Shown here: positions 50,577-59,127 of the stretch, piece by piece
Layout of the letters: every line of letters starts with the position of its first letter
Position numbering within the stretch: position 1 is the first letter of the stretch
Assembly: GCA_030431455.1 (NCBI GenBank)
Contig: JAUIJE010000001.1
Coordinates: 744,001 to 808,000, forward strand
Direction of reading: 5' to 3'
Source of the DNA: a bacterium
GTDB lineage: Bacteria; Myxococcota; UBA727; JAUIJE01
DNA length: 64,000 nt
Program-made: the position numbers and the translations under genes
The notes under the pieces: model-generated
Database searches by the model: none
The model's input: only the letters and a program-made list of their open reading frames with translations
What the model was told of the DNA's origin: nothing

Positions 50577-51985
50577 GGGCTGTCCCCGTCGGTGCGGCGC
50601 TCGAGGCGTGAGACCGCGAGCGACAACGTGCCGATGATGACGACGTAAAAGGCCGCGGCGAGCAAAAACGGCAACAGCGCTTGGCCGGTCTGGAACACGA
50701 CGTTGCGCGCGGCGTAGCTCAGCTCGATCAAGGTGATGGCCCCGACCAGGGAGGTGTCTTTGACCAGCACCACGAGGTTGTTGCCGAACGACGGCAGCGC
50801 GGCCCGCAGGGCCTGGGGCAGAATGATGCGGCGCAGGGTCAGGCCCCGGGACATGCCCAAGGCCGCGGCTGCGTCCCACTGCCCGTCGTCGACCGCGAGG
50901 ATGCCGCCGCGCACGGTCTCGGCGTTGTAGGCGGTGGTGTTGGCCACCAAAGCGAACAGGGCGGCGCCGAACGGTCCCATGACCTCGGCCCCGAACAGCC
51001 GGTTGAAAAACGTCGCGACCGCGAAGTAGGCGATGAACAACTGGACGAGCAGCGGCGTGCCCCGCACCAGCCACACGTACAACTGGGCCAAGCGGGCGAG
51101 GGCCGCCCGACGGGAGATCGAGAGCAGCCCGATGAAGGTGCCGGTGACCAACGAGAGCAACGCGGTGAGCAGCGACAAGAGCAGCGTCCAGCCCGCGCCC
51201 TCGACGAGGAGGGGGAGCATCTGGCCCACGCGATCCGCGAACTGCGGGGCGGCCTTTTCCGGGGCGGCGTCGGCCGCGGGCCGCGCCTGGGGGAGCAACC
51301 CGACGTGGTCGCTCCACGACGACAAGAGCACATCGAGGGCGGGGGGGCTGCCCACCCAGCGCCGGTAGATTTGGGCATAGGTGCCGTCCTGGATCATGTC
51401 GAGCAAGGCGCGGTTGACCGCCTCGACCAGGGCGGTGTCGCTCTTGCGGGCGGCGATGCCGCAGGCTTCGCGGTAGAGCAGGTCGCCTTGTGCCTCGATG
51501 TCGTCGGTGCCGGCTTTGTGAATGTAAAAACCACCCACGATGCGATCGCTCACGAAGGCGTCGACCTTGTCGGTGCCGAGGGCGGCGATGATCTCGGCCT
51601 CGCTCCCGTAGCGCAGGATCTCGACGCCGGGAAAGTCGGCGGGGTGCTCGTGGACGTAGGTCGCGTACGTCGAGTCCTCGGTCACCCCCAGGCGCGCGCC
51701 GTCGAGGGAGGCGGTGCCCCGGCGGGCGAAGACCTGGGCCCCGCTGACGTAGTAGGGCAAGGAGAACTGCATGGTCTCTTGCCGCTCGTCGGTGATGGCC
51801 ATCGAGCCGCAGATGAGGTCGACCTTGCCGAGTTGCAGCGCGGCCTGGATGCCGGCCCAATCCACCTGCACGAGCTCGGCGGGGCGGTCGAGCCTGCGGG
51901 CGAGCTCGGTGGCGATGTCGGCGTCGAAGCCCACCAGCCGGCCCTGGTCATCGGTGGTGGAGAACGGCTGGAACGCCCCGGACAT
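50573..51985 (-). CDS. Polar amino-acid ABC importer: binding protein fused to permease; start codon unclear
   Basis: From the first ATG (51985) the product is 470 residues: a SBP_bac_3 domain (about 1-235; FQPFSTTDDQGRLVGFDADI, KVDLICGSMAITDERQETM) fused to a HisM-type permease (about 255-465; VRGTPLLVQLFIAYF, AYNAETVRGGI). But in the same frame upstream of the ATG, codons 51986-52087 read as a signal peptide (RNLFLVAFCTFSFTAFFAPRVEA), with no ATG, GTG or TTG before the stop at 52097-52099. The true start may be an ATC (52087) or CTG codon, or a frameshift separates the GTG at 52083. Without it the binding domain would not be exported. Confidence 0.8.
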   Translation of the reverse strand: MSGAFQPFSTTDDQGRLVGFDADIATELARRLDRPAELVQVDWAGIQAALQLGKVDLICGSMAITDERQETMQFSLPYYVSGAQVFARRGTASLDGARLGVTEDSTYATYVHEHPADFPGVEILRYGSEAEIIAALGTDKVDAFVSDRIVGGFYIHKAGTDDIEAQGDLLYREACGIAARKSDTALVEAVNRALLDMIQDGTYAQIYRRWVGSPPALDVLLSSWSDHVGLLPQARPAADAAPEKAAPQFADRVGQMLPLLVEGAGWTLLLSLLTALLSLVTGTFIGLLSISRRAALARLAQLYVWLVRGTPLLVQLFIAYFAVATFFNRLFGAEVMGPFGAALFALVANTTAYNAETVRGGILAVDDGQWDAAAALGMSRGLTLRRIILPQALRAALPSFGNNLVVLVKDTSLVGAITLIELSYAARNVVFQTGQALLPFLLAAAFYVVIIGTLSLAVSRLERRTDGDSP

Positions 51986-52157
51986 CGCCAGGCGCAGCGG
52001 GGGCTTGGTCGCCTCGACGCGTGGTGCGAAAAACGCCGTGAACGAAAATGTGCAGAACGCGACCAGGAAGAGGTTCCGAACACCGATGCGGGCCTGTTAA
52101 CACGGATTTGCCGGCGTGGGGACCGGCTGCGAGAATATCCCGATCAGGAGACGAACG

Positions 52158-53702
52158 ATGGCGATCACGGTGTTTGAGAACGCAGAGGTGTTGACAGTGG
52201 GTCGTCGTCGTCGTCGAGCCACGTGGTTTTCCGTGACCAACGGGAAGTTCGGCGAGGTGGGGGAAGGCCCCGCGCCCGCGGCCAAACAACGCGTCGACCT
52301 GCAGGGACGTTGTGTGGTGCCGGGGTTTGTCGACAGCCACATTCACTTCTTCCAGACCGGGCTCGACCTGCTGTTCACCAATTTGAGCGGCTGCACCACC
52401 CTGGAGGAGGTCTTTGCCCGCCTGGACAATGACGCCCGGGGCAAACGCAGCTGGGTCTTCGCCCACAGCTTCGAGGAGGACGCGCTCACCGACGTCACGC
52501 GCCTCACCGCCGCCGACCTCGACGCGCGGTTCCCCGACCGGCCGGTGTGGGTCAACCGCATCGACTACCACTCCGCGGTGGCCAACACCGCGGCGCTGCG
52601 CCGGCTCGAGGTGCCGCCGGGCACGCGGGGGTTGATGAGCGACAACGGCGCGCCCAATGGCATTTTGCGCTCGGACGCGTACATGCACGCCAAGACCCGC
52701 ATCGCGCGCCTGTACCCGGTGTGGGTCCGCGAAAAGGCGGTCAAAGAGGCGGTGCGTGCCTGCGTGCGCCGCGGCATCACCGCGGTGCACGCCCTCGAGG
52801 GGGGCCCGCTGTTCGGCGACGAGGGCGTGCACGTGCTGCTCTCCAAGATGGAGAACGTGCCCATCGACGTGACCCTGTTTCTGCAACAAAAGAACGTCTA
52901 CTTCACCCAGAAGATGGGCTTTGACCACCTCGGGGGCTGCATCCTCATCGACGGGTCCATCGGGTCTTACACCGCGGCGCTCGACGACGGCGGCTACCCC
53001 GCAGGGGGCGATGGGCAGCTGTACGAGAATTTGCGCACCATCGGCCCGTTCATCTCCACCGCGCACGCGGCCGGGGCCCAGCTCGCCTTTCACGCCATCG
53101 GCCCCCGGGCCATCGACGTGGTGCTCGACGCCTACAGCAAAGCGTTGCTGCAAAAGCCGCGCTACGACCACCGCCACCGGATCGAACACTTCGAGCTCGC
53201 CACCGATGCCCAAATCGAGCGCGCCGCCGACCTCGGGGTGGTGGTGGCGATGCAGCCCAGCTTCGAACATTTCTGGGGCGGCCCCGACGGCATGTACGCC
53301 TCCCGGCTGGGCGAGCGGTGGCGCAACACCAACCGGCTGCGCACGATCCTCGACGCGGGGGTGGTGGTGGCGGGGGGATCGGACGCCAATGTCACGCCCC
53401 CCGACCCGCTGCTCGGCATGCACGCGGCGGTCAATCACCCCAACCCCGACCAACGGGTCACCGCGGAGGAAGCGCTGCGCATGATGACCCTCGACGCGGC
53501 GGTGGCGGCGTTCAACGACGACCGGCACGGGTCCATCGAGGCGGGCAAAGAGGCGAGTTTTGCGGTGCTTGATCAAGACCCCACCGCGGTGGATGCGTCC
53601 GCGATCAAAGACATCCGTGTGCTCGAGACCTGGGCCCAGGGCAAACAGGTGCACCTCGCGGGCAAGGCCGACCCCGAGTGGGATGTGACTGCATCTGTGT
53701 AG
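52158..53702 (+). CDS. Amidohydrolase-family (Amidohydro_3-type) hydrolase
   Basis: A 514-residue metal-dependent hydrolase. Metal ligands are in VVPGFVDSHIHFFQ (HxH), FHAIGPRAID and HRIEHFE, and the catalytic Asp in AGGSDANVTPPDPL. The sequence is YtcJ-like, a group with largely unknown substrates. It lacks a signal peptide. ATG at 52158 has CAGGAG 7 nt upstream. Its 3' end runs into a tandem 15-bp repeat that repeats the stop codon. It is divergent from the polar amino-acid importer, which might supply a substrate. Confidence 0.88.
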   Translation: MAITVFENAEVLTVGRRRRRATWFSVTNGKFGEVGEGPAPAAKQRVDLQGRCVVPGFVDSHIHFFQTGLDLLFTNLSGCTTLEEVFARLDNDARGKRSWVFAHSFEEDALTDVTRLTAADLDARFPDRPVWVNRIDYHSAVANTAALRRLEVPPGTRGLMSDNGAPNGILRSDAYMHAKTRIARLYPVWVREKAVKEAVRACVRRGITAVHALEGGPLFGDEGVHVLLSKMENVPIDVTLFLQQKNVYFTQKMGFDHLGGCILIDGSIGSYTAALDDGGYPAGGDGQLYENLRTIGPFISTAHAAGAQLAFHAIGPRAIDVVLDAYSKALLQKPRYDHRHRIEHFELATDAQIERAADLGVVVAMQPSFEHFWGGPDGMYASRLGERWRNTNRLRTILDAGVVVAGGSDANVTPPDPLLGMHAAVNHPNPDQRVTAEEALRMMTLDAAVAAFNDDRHGSIEAGKEASFAVLDQDPTAVDASAIKDIRVLETWAQGKQVHLAGKADPEWDVTASV

Positions 53703-53732
53703 ACTGCATCTGTGTAGACTGCATCTGTGTAG
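53688..53732 (+). repeat. Three perfect 15-bp tandem repeats across the stop codon
   Basis: ACTGCATCTGTGTAG is repeated three times without change (53688-53702, 53703-53717, 53718-53732). The first copy encodes the last codons (ACT GCA TCT GTG TAG) of the hydrolase; each following copy adds another in-frame TAG. Confidence 0.95.
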
Positions 53733-53768
53733 ACTCCCTGGGCATTGGGTCCTGTATGCGGGAGTTCC

Positions 53769-53796
53769 TTGACCGGCGCGGGCTCGTGGTTACACT
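53769..53796 (+). promoter_or_regulatory. Sigma-70-type promoter of the DUF442 gene
   Basis: TTGACC (53769-53774) and TACACT (53791-53796) are 16 nt apart. The start codon is at 53924, so the 5' leader would be about 120 nt. Confidence 0.6.
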
Positions 53797-53923
53797 GTAG
53801 AGACCGGCGGATTTTTCCTTGTTTCCGCGGGGTTGCGGGCGCGCATGAGCGGGCGCCGCGGGTGTTTCAGATTCGGCCGACGTGACTCTTGCGGTGTCGC
53901 CGAATCGCGACGACGGGAGTCAA

Positions 53924-54400
53924 ATGGAAGAACGGATCGAAGTAAGCGGTGACATCACCATGGGCCCTCAGCTGTCCGCCGATGGGTGGGAGCGACTGGC
54001 CCAAGAGGGATACAAGACGGTGATCAACCTCAGCACCAAGGGCGAGCTTGGCCAGGTCAAGCCCGACGAAGAAGAAGCCTTGGTGCAGCAACATGGGATG
54101 CAGTACGTGCACTACCCCGTGTCGGTGAGCGCCTTGTCCCAAAAACACGTCGACGAGTTCTTGTCCCAGGTCGAGGGCGTCGCCATGCCCGCCTACGTGC
54201 ACTGTCGTCTCGGCCAGCGCTCGGGTCCCTTCGCGCTGATCTGGCACGCGGCCCGGCGGGGGCTGTCCTTTGCCCACGTGCGCAAAAAGGCCCAAAGCCT
54301 GGGCTTGTATTGGAACTCCCCGTTCTTGCCCGACTTCATCCGCCGATCCATCCAGCGGCTGCGCGAGGCGGAGCAGGCGGGCCACGAGGCCGCGGCCTAG
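53924..54400 (+). CDS. DUF442 (beta-lactamase-hydrolase-like) phosphatase-fold protein
   Basis: A 158-residue protein of the DUF442/BLH N-domain family: ISGDITMGPQLSADGW-like start (EVSGDITMGPQLSADGWE), VINLSTKGE, and the phosphatase loop HCRLGQRSG, with Cys as the nucleophile and Arg in the expected place. Some members act in sulfide or persulfide metabolism with sulfur dioxygenases, others as dual-specificity phosphatases. No dioxygenase is adjacent. ATG at 53924 has GGGAG upstream. The neighbouring operon contains APS kinase and a sulfotransferase, but in convergent orientation. Confidence 0.82.
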   Translation: MEERIEVSGDITMGPQLSADGWERLAQEGYKTVINLSTKGELGQVKPDEEEALVQQHGMQYVHYPVSVSALSQKHVDEFLSQVEGVAMPAYVHCRLGQRSGPFALIWHAARRGLSFAHVRKKAQSLGLYWNSPFLPDFIRRSIQRLREAEQAGHEAAA

Positions 54401-54481
54401 CGTCCACACCGACGAGACGCCCGATCGGGCGCTCGTCGTGGCCCTGTCGAGCGCATGGCATCTTCGATTTCGTGATGCGCT

Positions 54482-55105
54482 CTAGCCCGTCGTCGTCGTC
54501 GCTGAAAAGCGCGCGGACAGCGCCTCCACCACCTGCGCCACGCCTTCGGCCACCGTGTGGCGGGACGCATCCACCCGGGTCAGCGGGGCCGCGGGCTCGT
54601 CGTAGGGCGCGGACACACCGGTGAAGCGGTCGAGTTCGCCCCGCATCGCCTTCTTGTACAGGCCCTTCGGATCCCGGGCCGCGCACACCGAGAGCGGGGT
54701 GCTCACATGCACCAGCGCGAACCGTTCGGCGCCGATGATGTCCGCGGCCATCGCCCGCATCTCGCGGCGGGGGGAGATCAGGGCCACCACACACATCAAT
54801 CCAGCTTCATTGAACAGGCGCGCGGCACAGGCCGCGCGTCTGACGTTCTCGGTGCGGTCTTCGGCCGAAAAGCCCAAGCCCGCAGAGAGGCCGGTGCGCA
54901 GGTTGTCCCCGTCGAGGCGGGCGATGGCGCGCCCGGACTCGAACAGGTGCCGCTCGAGGGCGATGGCGAGGGTGGTCTTGCCGCTGGCCGACAGGCCGGT
55001 GAGCCAAATCGTGCGGGGGTCGGTGTGGTACCGCATCGCGCGGTCCGCGGCCGACACTTGGCCCGCGGTGGGGAACAGCAACCGCGCCGCGTCCGGTGGC
55101 GTCAT
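54482..55105 (-). CDS. cysC: Adenylylsulfate (APS) kinase
   Basis: A 207-residue kinase that phosphorylates APS to PAPS. P-loop GLSASGKT (37-44), APS-binding LDGDNLRTGL, ENVRRAA and SPRREMRA, and the phosphosulfate signature KGLYKKA are present. It is the last gene of a five-gene operon containing a PAPS-dependent sulfotransferase, so PAPS here is probably for sulfation, not sulfate reduction; ATP sulfurylase is not in the window. The ATG overlaps the upstream transporter stop (ATGA). Confidence 0.93.
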   Translation of the reverse strand: MTPPDAARLLFPTAGQVSAADRAMRYHTDPRTIWLTGLSASGKTTLAIALERHLFESGRAIARLDGDNLRTGLSAGLGFSAEDRTENVRRAACAARLFNEAGLMCVVALISPRREMRAMAADIIGAERFALVHVSTPLSVCAARDPKGLYKKAMRGELDRFTGVSAPYDEPAAPLTRVDASRHTVAEGVAQVVEALSARFSATTTTG

Positions 55106-55995
55106 CTCACCCCCGTCCGGGCCGCGCCCACCACCGCCGCGCCCACCACCGCCACGCCCACCAGGGCGCTCGGCCGGGGCTGCTCGTCGAGGAGGATCGC
55201 GGACAGGGCGATGCCGAAGGCGGGCATCAACCAGCCCGCGGTGCTCACAAACCGGACCCCGTGCCGCGCGGCCTGCCACGCGCGGAGCGAAAGCGCCGCC
55301 GCGGTCGGGCCCAGCCCGAGCCAGGCCACCGCGCCGGCCGCCTCGGGGTCGGCGGGCATGGTGCCGTCGACCAGCGCCCAGGCCCCGGCCGCGAAAAGCG
55401 CCCCATACCCGGCGCCGTGGGCGGCGAGGCGCACCGGACCGAGGTGGGCCGCGCGCCGGATGAGCACCCCGGCGGCGGCGTACGAGGCCAAGGCCGCCAC
55501 CACCAGCAGGGCGGGGCCGAGGGGCAGGCCCGTCGACCACGGGGTGCGCCCCACGATGACAAAGCCGCCCGCGCAGCCCGCGGCCAGGACCCCGAGGGTG
55601 GCGAGGCGGGGGCGTTCGTCGTCGAGAAACACGCTGGCCACCACCGTGGCCACCACCGGCCCGAGGCAGACCAGGGCGGCGGTGTCCGCGCCGGTGAGCG
55701 CGGTCTGGGCATGGGCAAACAATGAATAGGGAAGCGCAAAATAGAGCAGCCCGAGCCCGGCCCCGAGGGCGACCGGGACGGGGGGCCGCGGCGGGCCCTG
55801 GCCGGCGGTGACCGCGAGCAGGGCCGCGGCCCCGACGAGCAACCGCCCGGCGGTGACCGCCCACGGGCTGAGCGGCGACAGCGCGACCTCGGTGGCCACG
55901 AACGACGATGCGAACAGGCCGGCGCTGGCCACGAGCCACACGACGTCGAGGGGGCGCGGCGGGGTCAAGGCGGGGGCGGGCACGGCGGGCCTCAA
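55102..55995 (-). CDS. EamA/DMT-superfamily transporter
   Basis: A 297-residue integral membrane protein with about ten helices in two EamA repeats (VVWLVASAGLFASSFVATEVAL and the second half around LVVAALASYAAAGVLIRR). Members export amino acids, nucleotide sugars or metabolites. The TTG at 55995 overlaps the sulfotransferase stop; a GTG at 55983 is an alternative start. In this operon it might export the sulfated product or bring in an acceptor. Confidence 0.88.
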   Translation of the reverse strand: MRPAVPAPALTPPRPLDVVWLVASAGLFASSFVATEVALSPLSPWAVTAGRLLVGAAALLAVTAGQGPPRPPVPVALGAGLGLLYFALPYSLFAHAQTALTGADTAALVCLGPVVATVVASVFLDDERPRLATLGVLAAGCAGGFVIVGRTPWSTGLPLGPALLVVAALASYAAAGVLIRRAAHLGPVRLAAHGAGYGALFAAGAWALVDGTMPADPEAAGAVAWLGLGPTAAALSLRAWQAARHGVRFVSTAGWLMPAFGIALSAILLDEQPRPSALVGVAVVGAAVVGAARTGVR

Positions 55996-56843
55996 TGCAA
56001 AAACGCCGGGAGCCGGAGCTCGATGTGGGGCAGCGGCCGGGGCCGGCGGGCGGCGCGGGCCAGGCGCTGGCGCATCGCGGGGGTGAGCAGGTCGCCCCGG
56101 GAGGCGGCCGCGGCGCGGATGAATCCCGCGCGGGGGGCGCCCCCGTCGACGGTGGCGTGGTCAAAACACGCTTCGTGGGTTTTCATGAACGAGCGGTGGG
56201 TGCGGGCCACCGCCCCGTCCACCGTCGCCTCGTCCGGGGCGAGGCCCAAGTGTTGGGCGATGCGGCGGGCGGCGGCCGCGGGCTGGCCGCAGAGTTCGTC
56301 GTAGTCGATGCGCAGCACGCGAGGCTGTCGCCGGGCCGCGCGCTGGTAAGCGGCATTGTGTTTGAAGTAGCAACGGTACTGCACGTCGCCGCGCAGGAAC
56401 GCGCGAAAGAACGCGGCGAAGTCGCGGTCGTCGTCGAGGTGGGTGCGGTAGAGGTGATGGTACGAGACCACCACGTCCTCCACCGGGCGGGTGAGGTAGA
56501 GGACGCGGCCGGCGCGGGGCAGATGACCCACCCCAAGGTGGGTCTTGAACACCCGGGGCCCGGGTCGCGCGTTGAGGGCCTCGGCGGTGTGGCGGCCCCG
56601 GGCCAGGTCCCGCTCGAACCAGGGGGTGACGTCCGCGATGTGGCGGAAGCCCGGCGGCGCCGACAACGGACGCTGGGCCTCGTCGGGGTGGAGCAACAAC
56701 CAGATCAGGTGTTGGGTGCGGGTCGTGCCAGATCGTGGATAGCTGGCGACGTAGATGTCGTCGGGGCGGGGCACGAACCGGCGCCGTTCGCGCAGGTAGC
56801 GGCAGGTGCGCCCGGCGTCGCCGAGGAGGTCGCCGCCGGTCAT
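55992..56843 (-). CDS. PAPS-dependent sulfotransferase
   Basis: A 283-residue sulfotransferase. The 5'-phosphosulfate loop is VASYPRSGTT (32-41), and the 3'-phosphate-binding motif is YLTRPVEDVVVSYHH (Arg120, Ser128). The layout is that of cytosolic (Sulfotransfer_1) enzymes; a FRAFLRGDVQYR region precedes a GxxGxxK-type C-terminus that is poorly conserved. It transfers sulfate from PAPS to a hydroxyl or amine. ATG overlaps the L,D-transpeptidase stop, and APS kinase is encoded two genes downstream. Confidence 0.9.
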   Translation of the reverse strand: MTGGDLLGDAGRTCRYLRERRRFVPRPDDIYVASYPRSGTTRTQHLIWLLLHPDEAQRPLSAPPGFRHIADVTPWFERDLARGRHTAEALNARPGPRVFKTHLGVGHLPRAGRVLYLTRPVEDVVVSYHHLYRTHLDDDRDFAAFFRAFLRGDVQYRCYFKHNAAYQRAARRQPRVLRIDYDELCGQPAAAARRIAQHLGLAPDEATVDGAVARTHRSFMKTHEACFDHATVDGGAPRAGFIRAAAASRGDLLTPAMRQRLARAARRPRPLPHIELRLPAFLH

Positions 56844-58198
56844 GTGTCCCTCGTGAAGTAGAACCATGTGCCCGGCCGGCCCACCATCCCGTGCCAGCCC
56901 GCGGGCACCTCCGGCGTCGACCAGTGGTACAGCCAGCGGGCGTCGCGGGGGGCGAGGTTGGTGCAGCCGTGGCTGCGCACGTTGCCGAAGATGTTGTGCC
57001 AGTAGGCGCCGTGCACGGCGAAGCCGCCCTTGTAATACATCGTCCAGGGCACGTCCTCGATGTGGTAGCGGCCCACGTCGGGGTCGGGGCCGACCATGGT
57101 CTTGGTGAGGTATTTGCGCCGTACGCGGTAGGTGCCGGTGGGGGTGGCGAACCGTTCGATGCCGGACGAAATGAGCGAGGCGTAGACCGGGGTGCGGCCC
57201 TCGTAGGCGACGAAGGTCTGTTCGTCGAGGTTGAAGTGCACCCACTTGTCCCCTTTGAACTTGGCCCGCGGCAGGGGCCGGGCCCGGGCGACCCGCACCC
57301 GGTCCCGGGGCACGAAGCGGCCGTCGCGGGTGGTCACATACGCAGCGCCGTCCAGGGTGACCTCGTCATCGATGGAGAACCGCGCGTGTTTCTCTGCGGT
57401 CCCGCAGGGGGACAAGCCACCCCCGGCGGCGGGGCAATACACCGGCGCGCCCTCCTCGACGTGCACAAACGCGAGGGGCAGCACGTCGGGGCCCGCGAGC
57501 GCGACCCCGAAAAAGAGCGGCATGGTCTTGTCTTCGTATTCCGCCCGCACCCACTGACCGGCCACGGTCTTTTGCAACACGACGTCCCCCACCGTGCGGG
57601 TCTCGTCGGTGAGCGACAGCCAATACGCCCCGTCGGTGGTTTCGTCGGCCCACGGCAGCTGCCGCACCGCGTGGTCGGGGGCGCGGGCCACAAACCGCAG
57701 GGCGCGGGGGGAGGGCAGCTTGTTCCACAGCACCGCGTCGGTGGGCGCGACCTTCTTGTACACGTGGGGGAAGGCCTCGTCGGACCGGGGCCGCAGCCGG
57801 TCGTCGTCGCGGCGGGGGGGGCGCGGGCCGAGGGCGACGATGCGCCGGCCCACACACACATAGCCTCCGTCGACCTTGTACCAGCGGCCCCGCCGGCCGT
57901 GGTCGCGGCAGCGCCGGGACGTGCGGGTGGCGGGCAGCACGCTGTCCTCGGCGAGGCGCCCGAGCACACGTTTGCGCGACCCCGCGCGCGCGCTCCACAC
58001 CGGCGCGAGGTGGTCGCGCGCCTTGATGCTGCGGCGGGCGGTGGCGGCGGGCCAGGGCGGCGCCTCAAACACCGGGACATAAGCATTGGGATCGGGCGCG
58101 GCCAGCGCCACCCGGTCCGGGGGATCGGCGTCGACCCCGGGGGCCAAGAGCCCGACCGCGCCGAGGGTGAGCAGGGTGGTGATGCGAAGGCGGGTCAC
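56840..58198 (-). CDS. L,D-transpeptidase (YkuD family)
   Basis: A 452-residue exported enzyme. Signal peptide (ITTLLTLGAVGLLAPGVDA), a long N-terminal region with Arg-rich repeats and six Cys (possible disulfide-rich domain), and the C-terminal YkuD domain with HGAYWHNIFGNVRSHGC; SHGC is at 409-412 with Cys412 the nucleophile. It forms 3-3 or Lpp-type cross-links in peptidoglycan. GTG start at 58198 overlaps the upstream gene stop, and the stop overlaps the sulfotransferase start. The coupling with sulfation genes is unusual. Confidence 0.9.
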   Translation of the reverse strand: MTRLRITTLLTLGAVGLLAPGVDADPPDRVALAAPDPNAYVPVFEAPPWPAATARRSIKARDHLAPVWSARAGSRKRVLGRLAEDSVLPATRTSRRCRDHGRRGRWYKVDGGYVCVGRRIVALGPRPPRRDDDRLRPRSDEAFPHVYKKVAPTDAVLWNKLPSPRALRFVARAPDHAVRQLPWADETTDGAYWLSLTDETRTVGDVVLQKTVAGQWVRAEYEDKTMPLFFGVALAGPDVLPLAFVHVEEGAPVYCPAAGGGLSPCGTAEKHARFSIDDEVTLDGAAYVTTRDGRFVPRDRVRVARARPLPRAKFKGDKWVHFNLDEQTFVAYEGRTPVYASLISSGIERFATPTGTYRVRRKYLTKTMVGPDPDVGRYHIEDVPWTMYYKGGFAVHGAYWHNIFGNVRSHGCTNLAPRDARWLYHWSTPEVPAGWHGMVGRPGTWFYFTRDT

Positions 58199-59127
58199 CG
58201 TTGCATCGCCCCCGGTCGCGGCGCGGACGCGTCGGCGTGGCCGGCGGCCCGGGCGAAAAACTGGTCGTAGAGGGCGGGCAGACGCGCCTCGAGCGGTCCC
58301 TGGAGCGGCGCGATCTCTTCGGACCACAGGCGGGCGATGGCCTTGAGGTGGCGGCGGACCCCGGCGAGCACCAACGGGGGCGCGTGGCGGTGGGCCGCGA
58401 GCTGGGCCGCGGGGTCGACGTGGTCGCGCAACAACACCCGGGCGGTCTCGGATGCAGCCACATAGGGAATGGCCCGTGGCCGGCGGGGGTCGAAGGTGCG
58501 ACCCGGCCGGGTGTACCAAAAGCCCAGCCCCGGGTGCGCCCGGCGGCGCAGGGGCCAGTCGAACGCCATCTCGTCGAAGCGTCCCCACGCCACGTGGTCG
58601 GCCAACGACCAGCCGACCTTGAGCAGGGGGCCGCGGGTCCTTTGCAGGTGCAGCAGGTCGGCGACCTGCAGCCGGCAGTAGTCGCTCGCGTCGGGCGGAC
58701 ACAGCGCGGCGGCGTCGGCCCGGGCCGCGGCGTGTCCGGCCTCGGCGTGGAGGGCGTGGGCCCGTTGCACGACGACGCGCACGCCGGGGCTCAACCGCGC
58801 GAACCGATCGAGCACCCCGCGCCACTCCGCGGTGCGGGCCTGGACCCGGAGGGAGCGCGCGCCCGCGTCCTCGGCGTGGGCATCGGCGACGAGGATGAGC
58901 AGCGGGGCGTGCACCAGCCGCGCGGCCCGGTGCGCGGTCAGCAGCAGACCGAGCACGTCGAGGGGGGGGCCGACGCTGAGGCCATGCCGGCCGCACAGCC
59001 CGATGCCGACGAACACCAGGCGGGGCTCGTCGAGGCACGACCCCCCGACAACCGACGGGTGGGTCCGAATCAGGGTCTGTTGGCGCGCGGCGTGGTAGAG
59101 CCGGCGCCGAATGGCTTCGCGCGGCAT
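58195..59127 (-). CDS. Unrecognised cytosolic protein, first gene of the sulfation operon
   Basis: A 310-residue protein without signal peptide. The N-terminal half alternates hydrophobic strands and helices like a Rossmann-type fold (EPRLVFVGIGLCG, HAPLLILVADAHAED); the ADAHA segment recalls the class I tRNA-synthetase ADLHA element, and the central DYCRLQVADLLHL with KVGWS could match its later motifs. No HIGH or KMSKS motif is clear, so this is only a weak resemblance and could be chance. The ATG at 59127 has little SD. It overlaps the L,D-transpeptidase gene (GTGA). Confidence 0.65.
   Translation of the reverse strand: MPREAIRRRLYHAARQQTLIRTHPSVVGGSCLDEPRLVFVGIGLCGRHGLSVGPPLDVLGLLLTAHRAARLVHAPLLILVADAHAEDAGARSLRVQARTAEWRGVLDRFARLSPGVRVVVQRAHALHAEAGHAAARADAAALCPPDASDYCRLQVADLLHLQRTRGPLLKVGWSLADHVAWGRFDEMAFDWPLRRRAHPGLGFWYTRPGRTFDPRRPRAIPYVAASETARVLLRDHVDPAAQLAAHRHAPPLVLAGVRRHLKAIARLWSEEIAPLQGPLEARLPALYDQFFARAAGHADASAPRPGAMQR

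Noticed and set aside
54482-56164. A long leftward frame starting far upstream of cysC
   Set aside because: The extension overlaps the EamA and sulfotransferase genes in another frame and is Arg/Pro-rich; the ATG at 55105 fits the kinase and the ATGA overlap.
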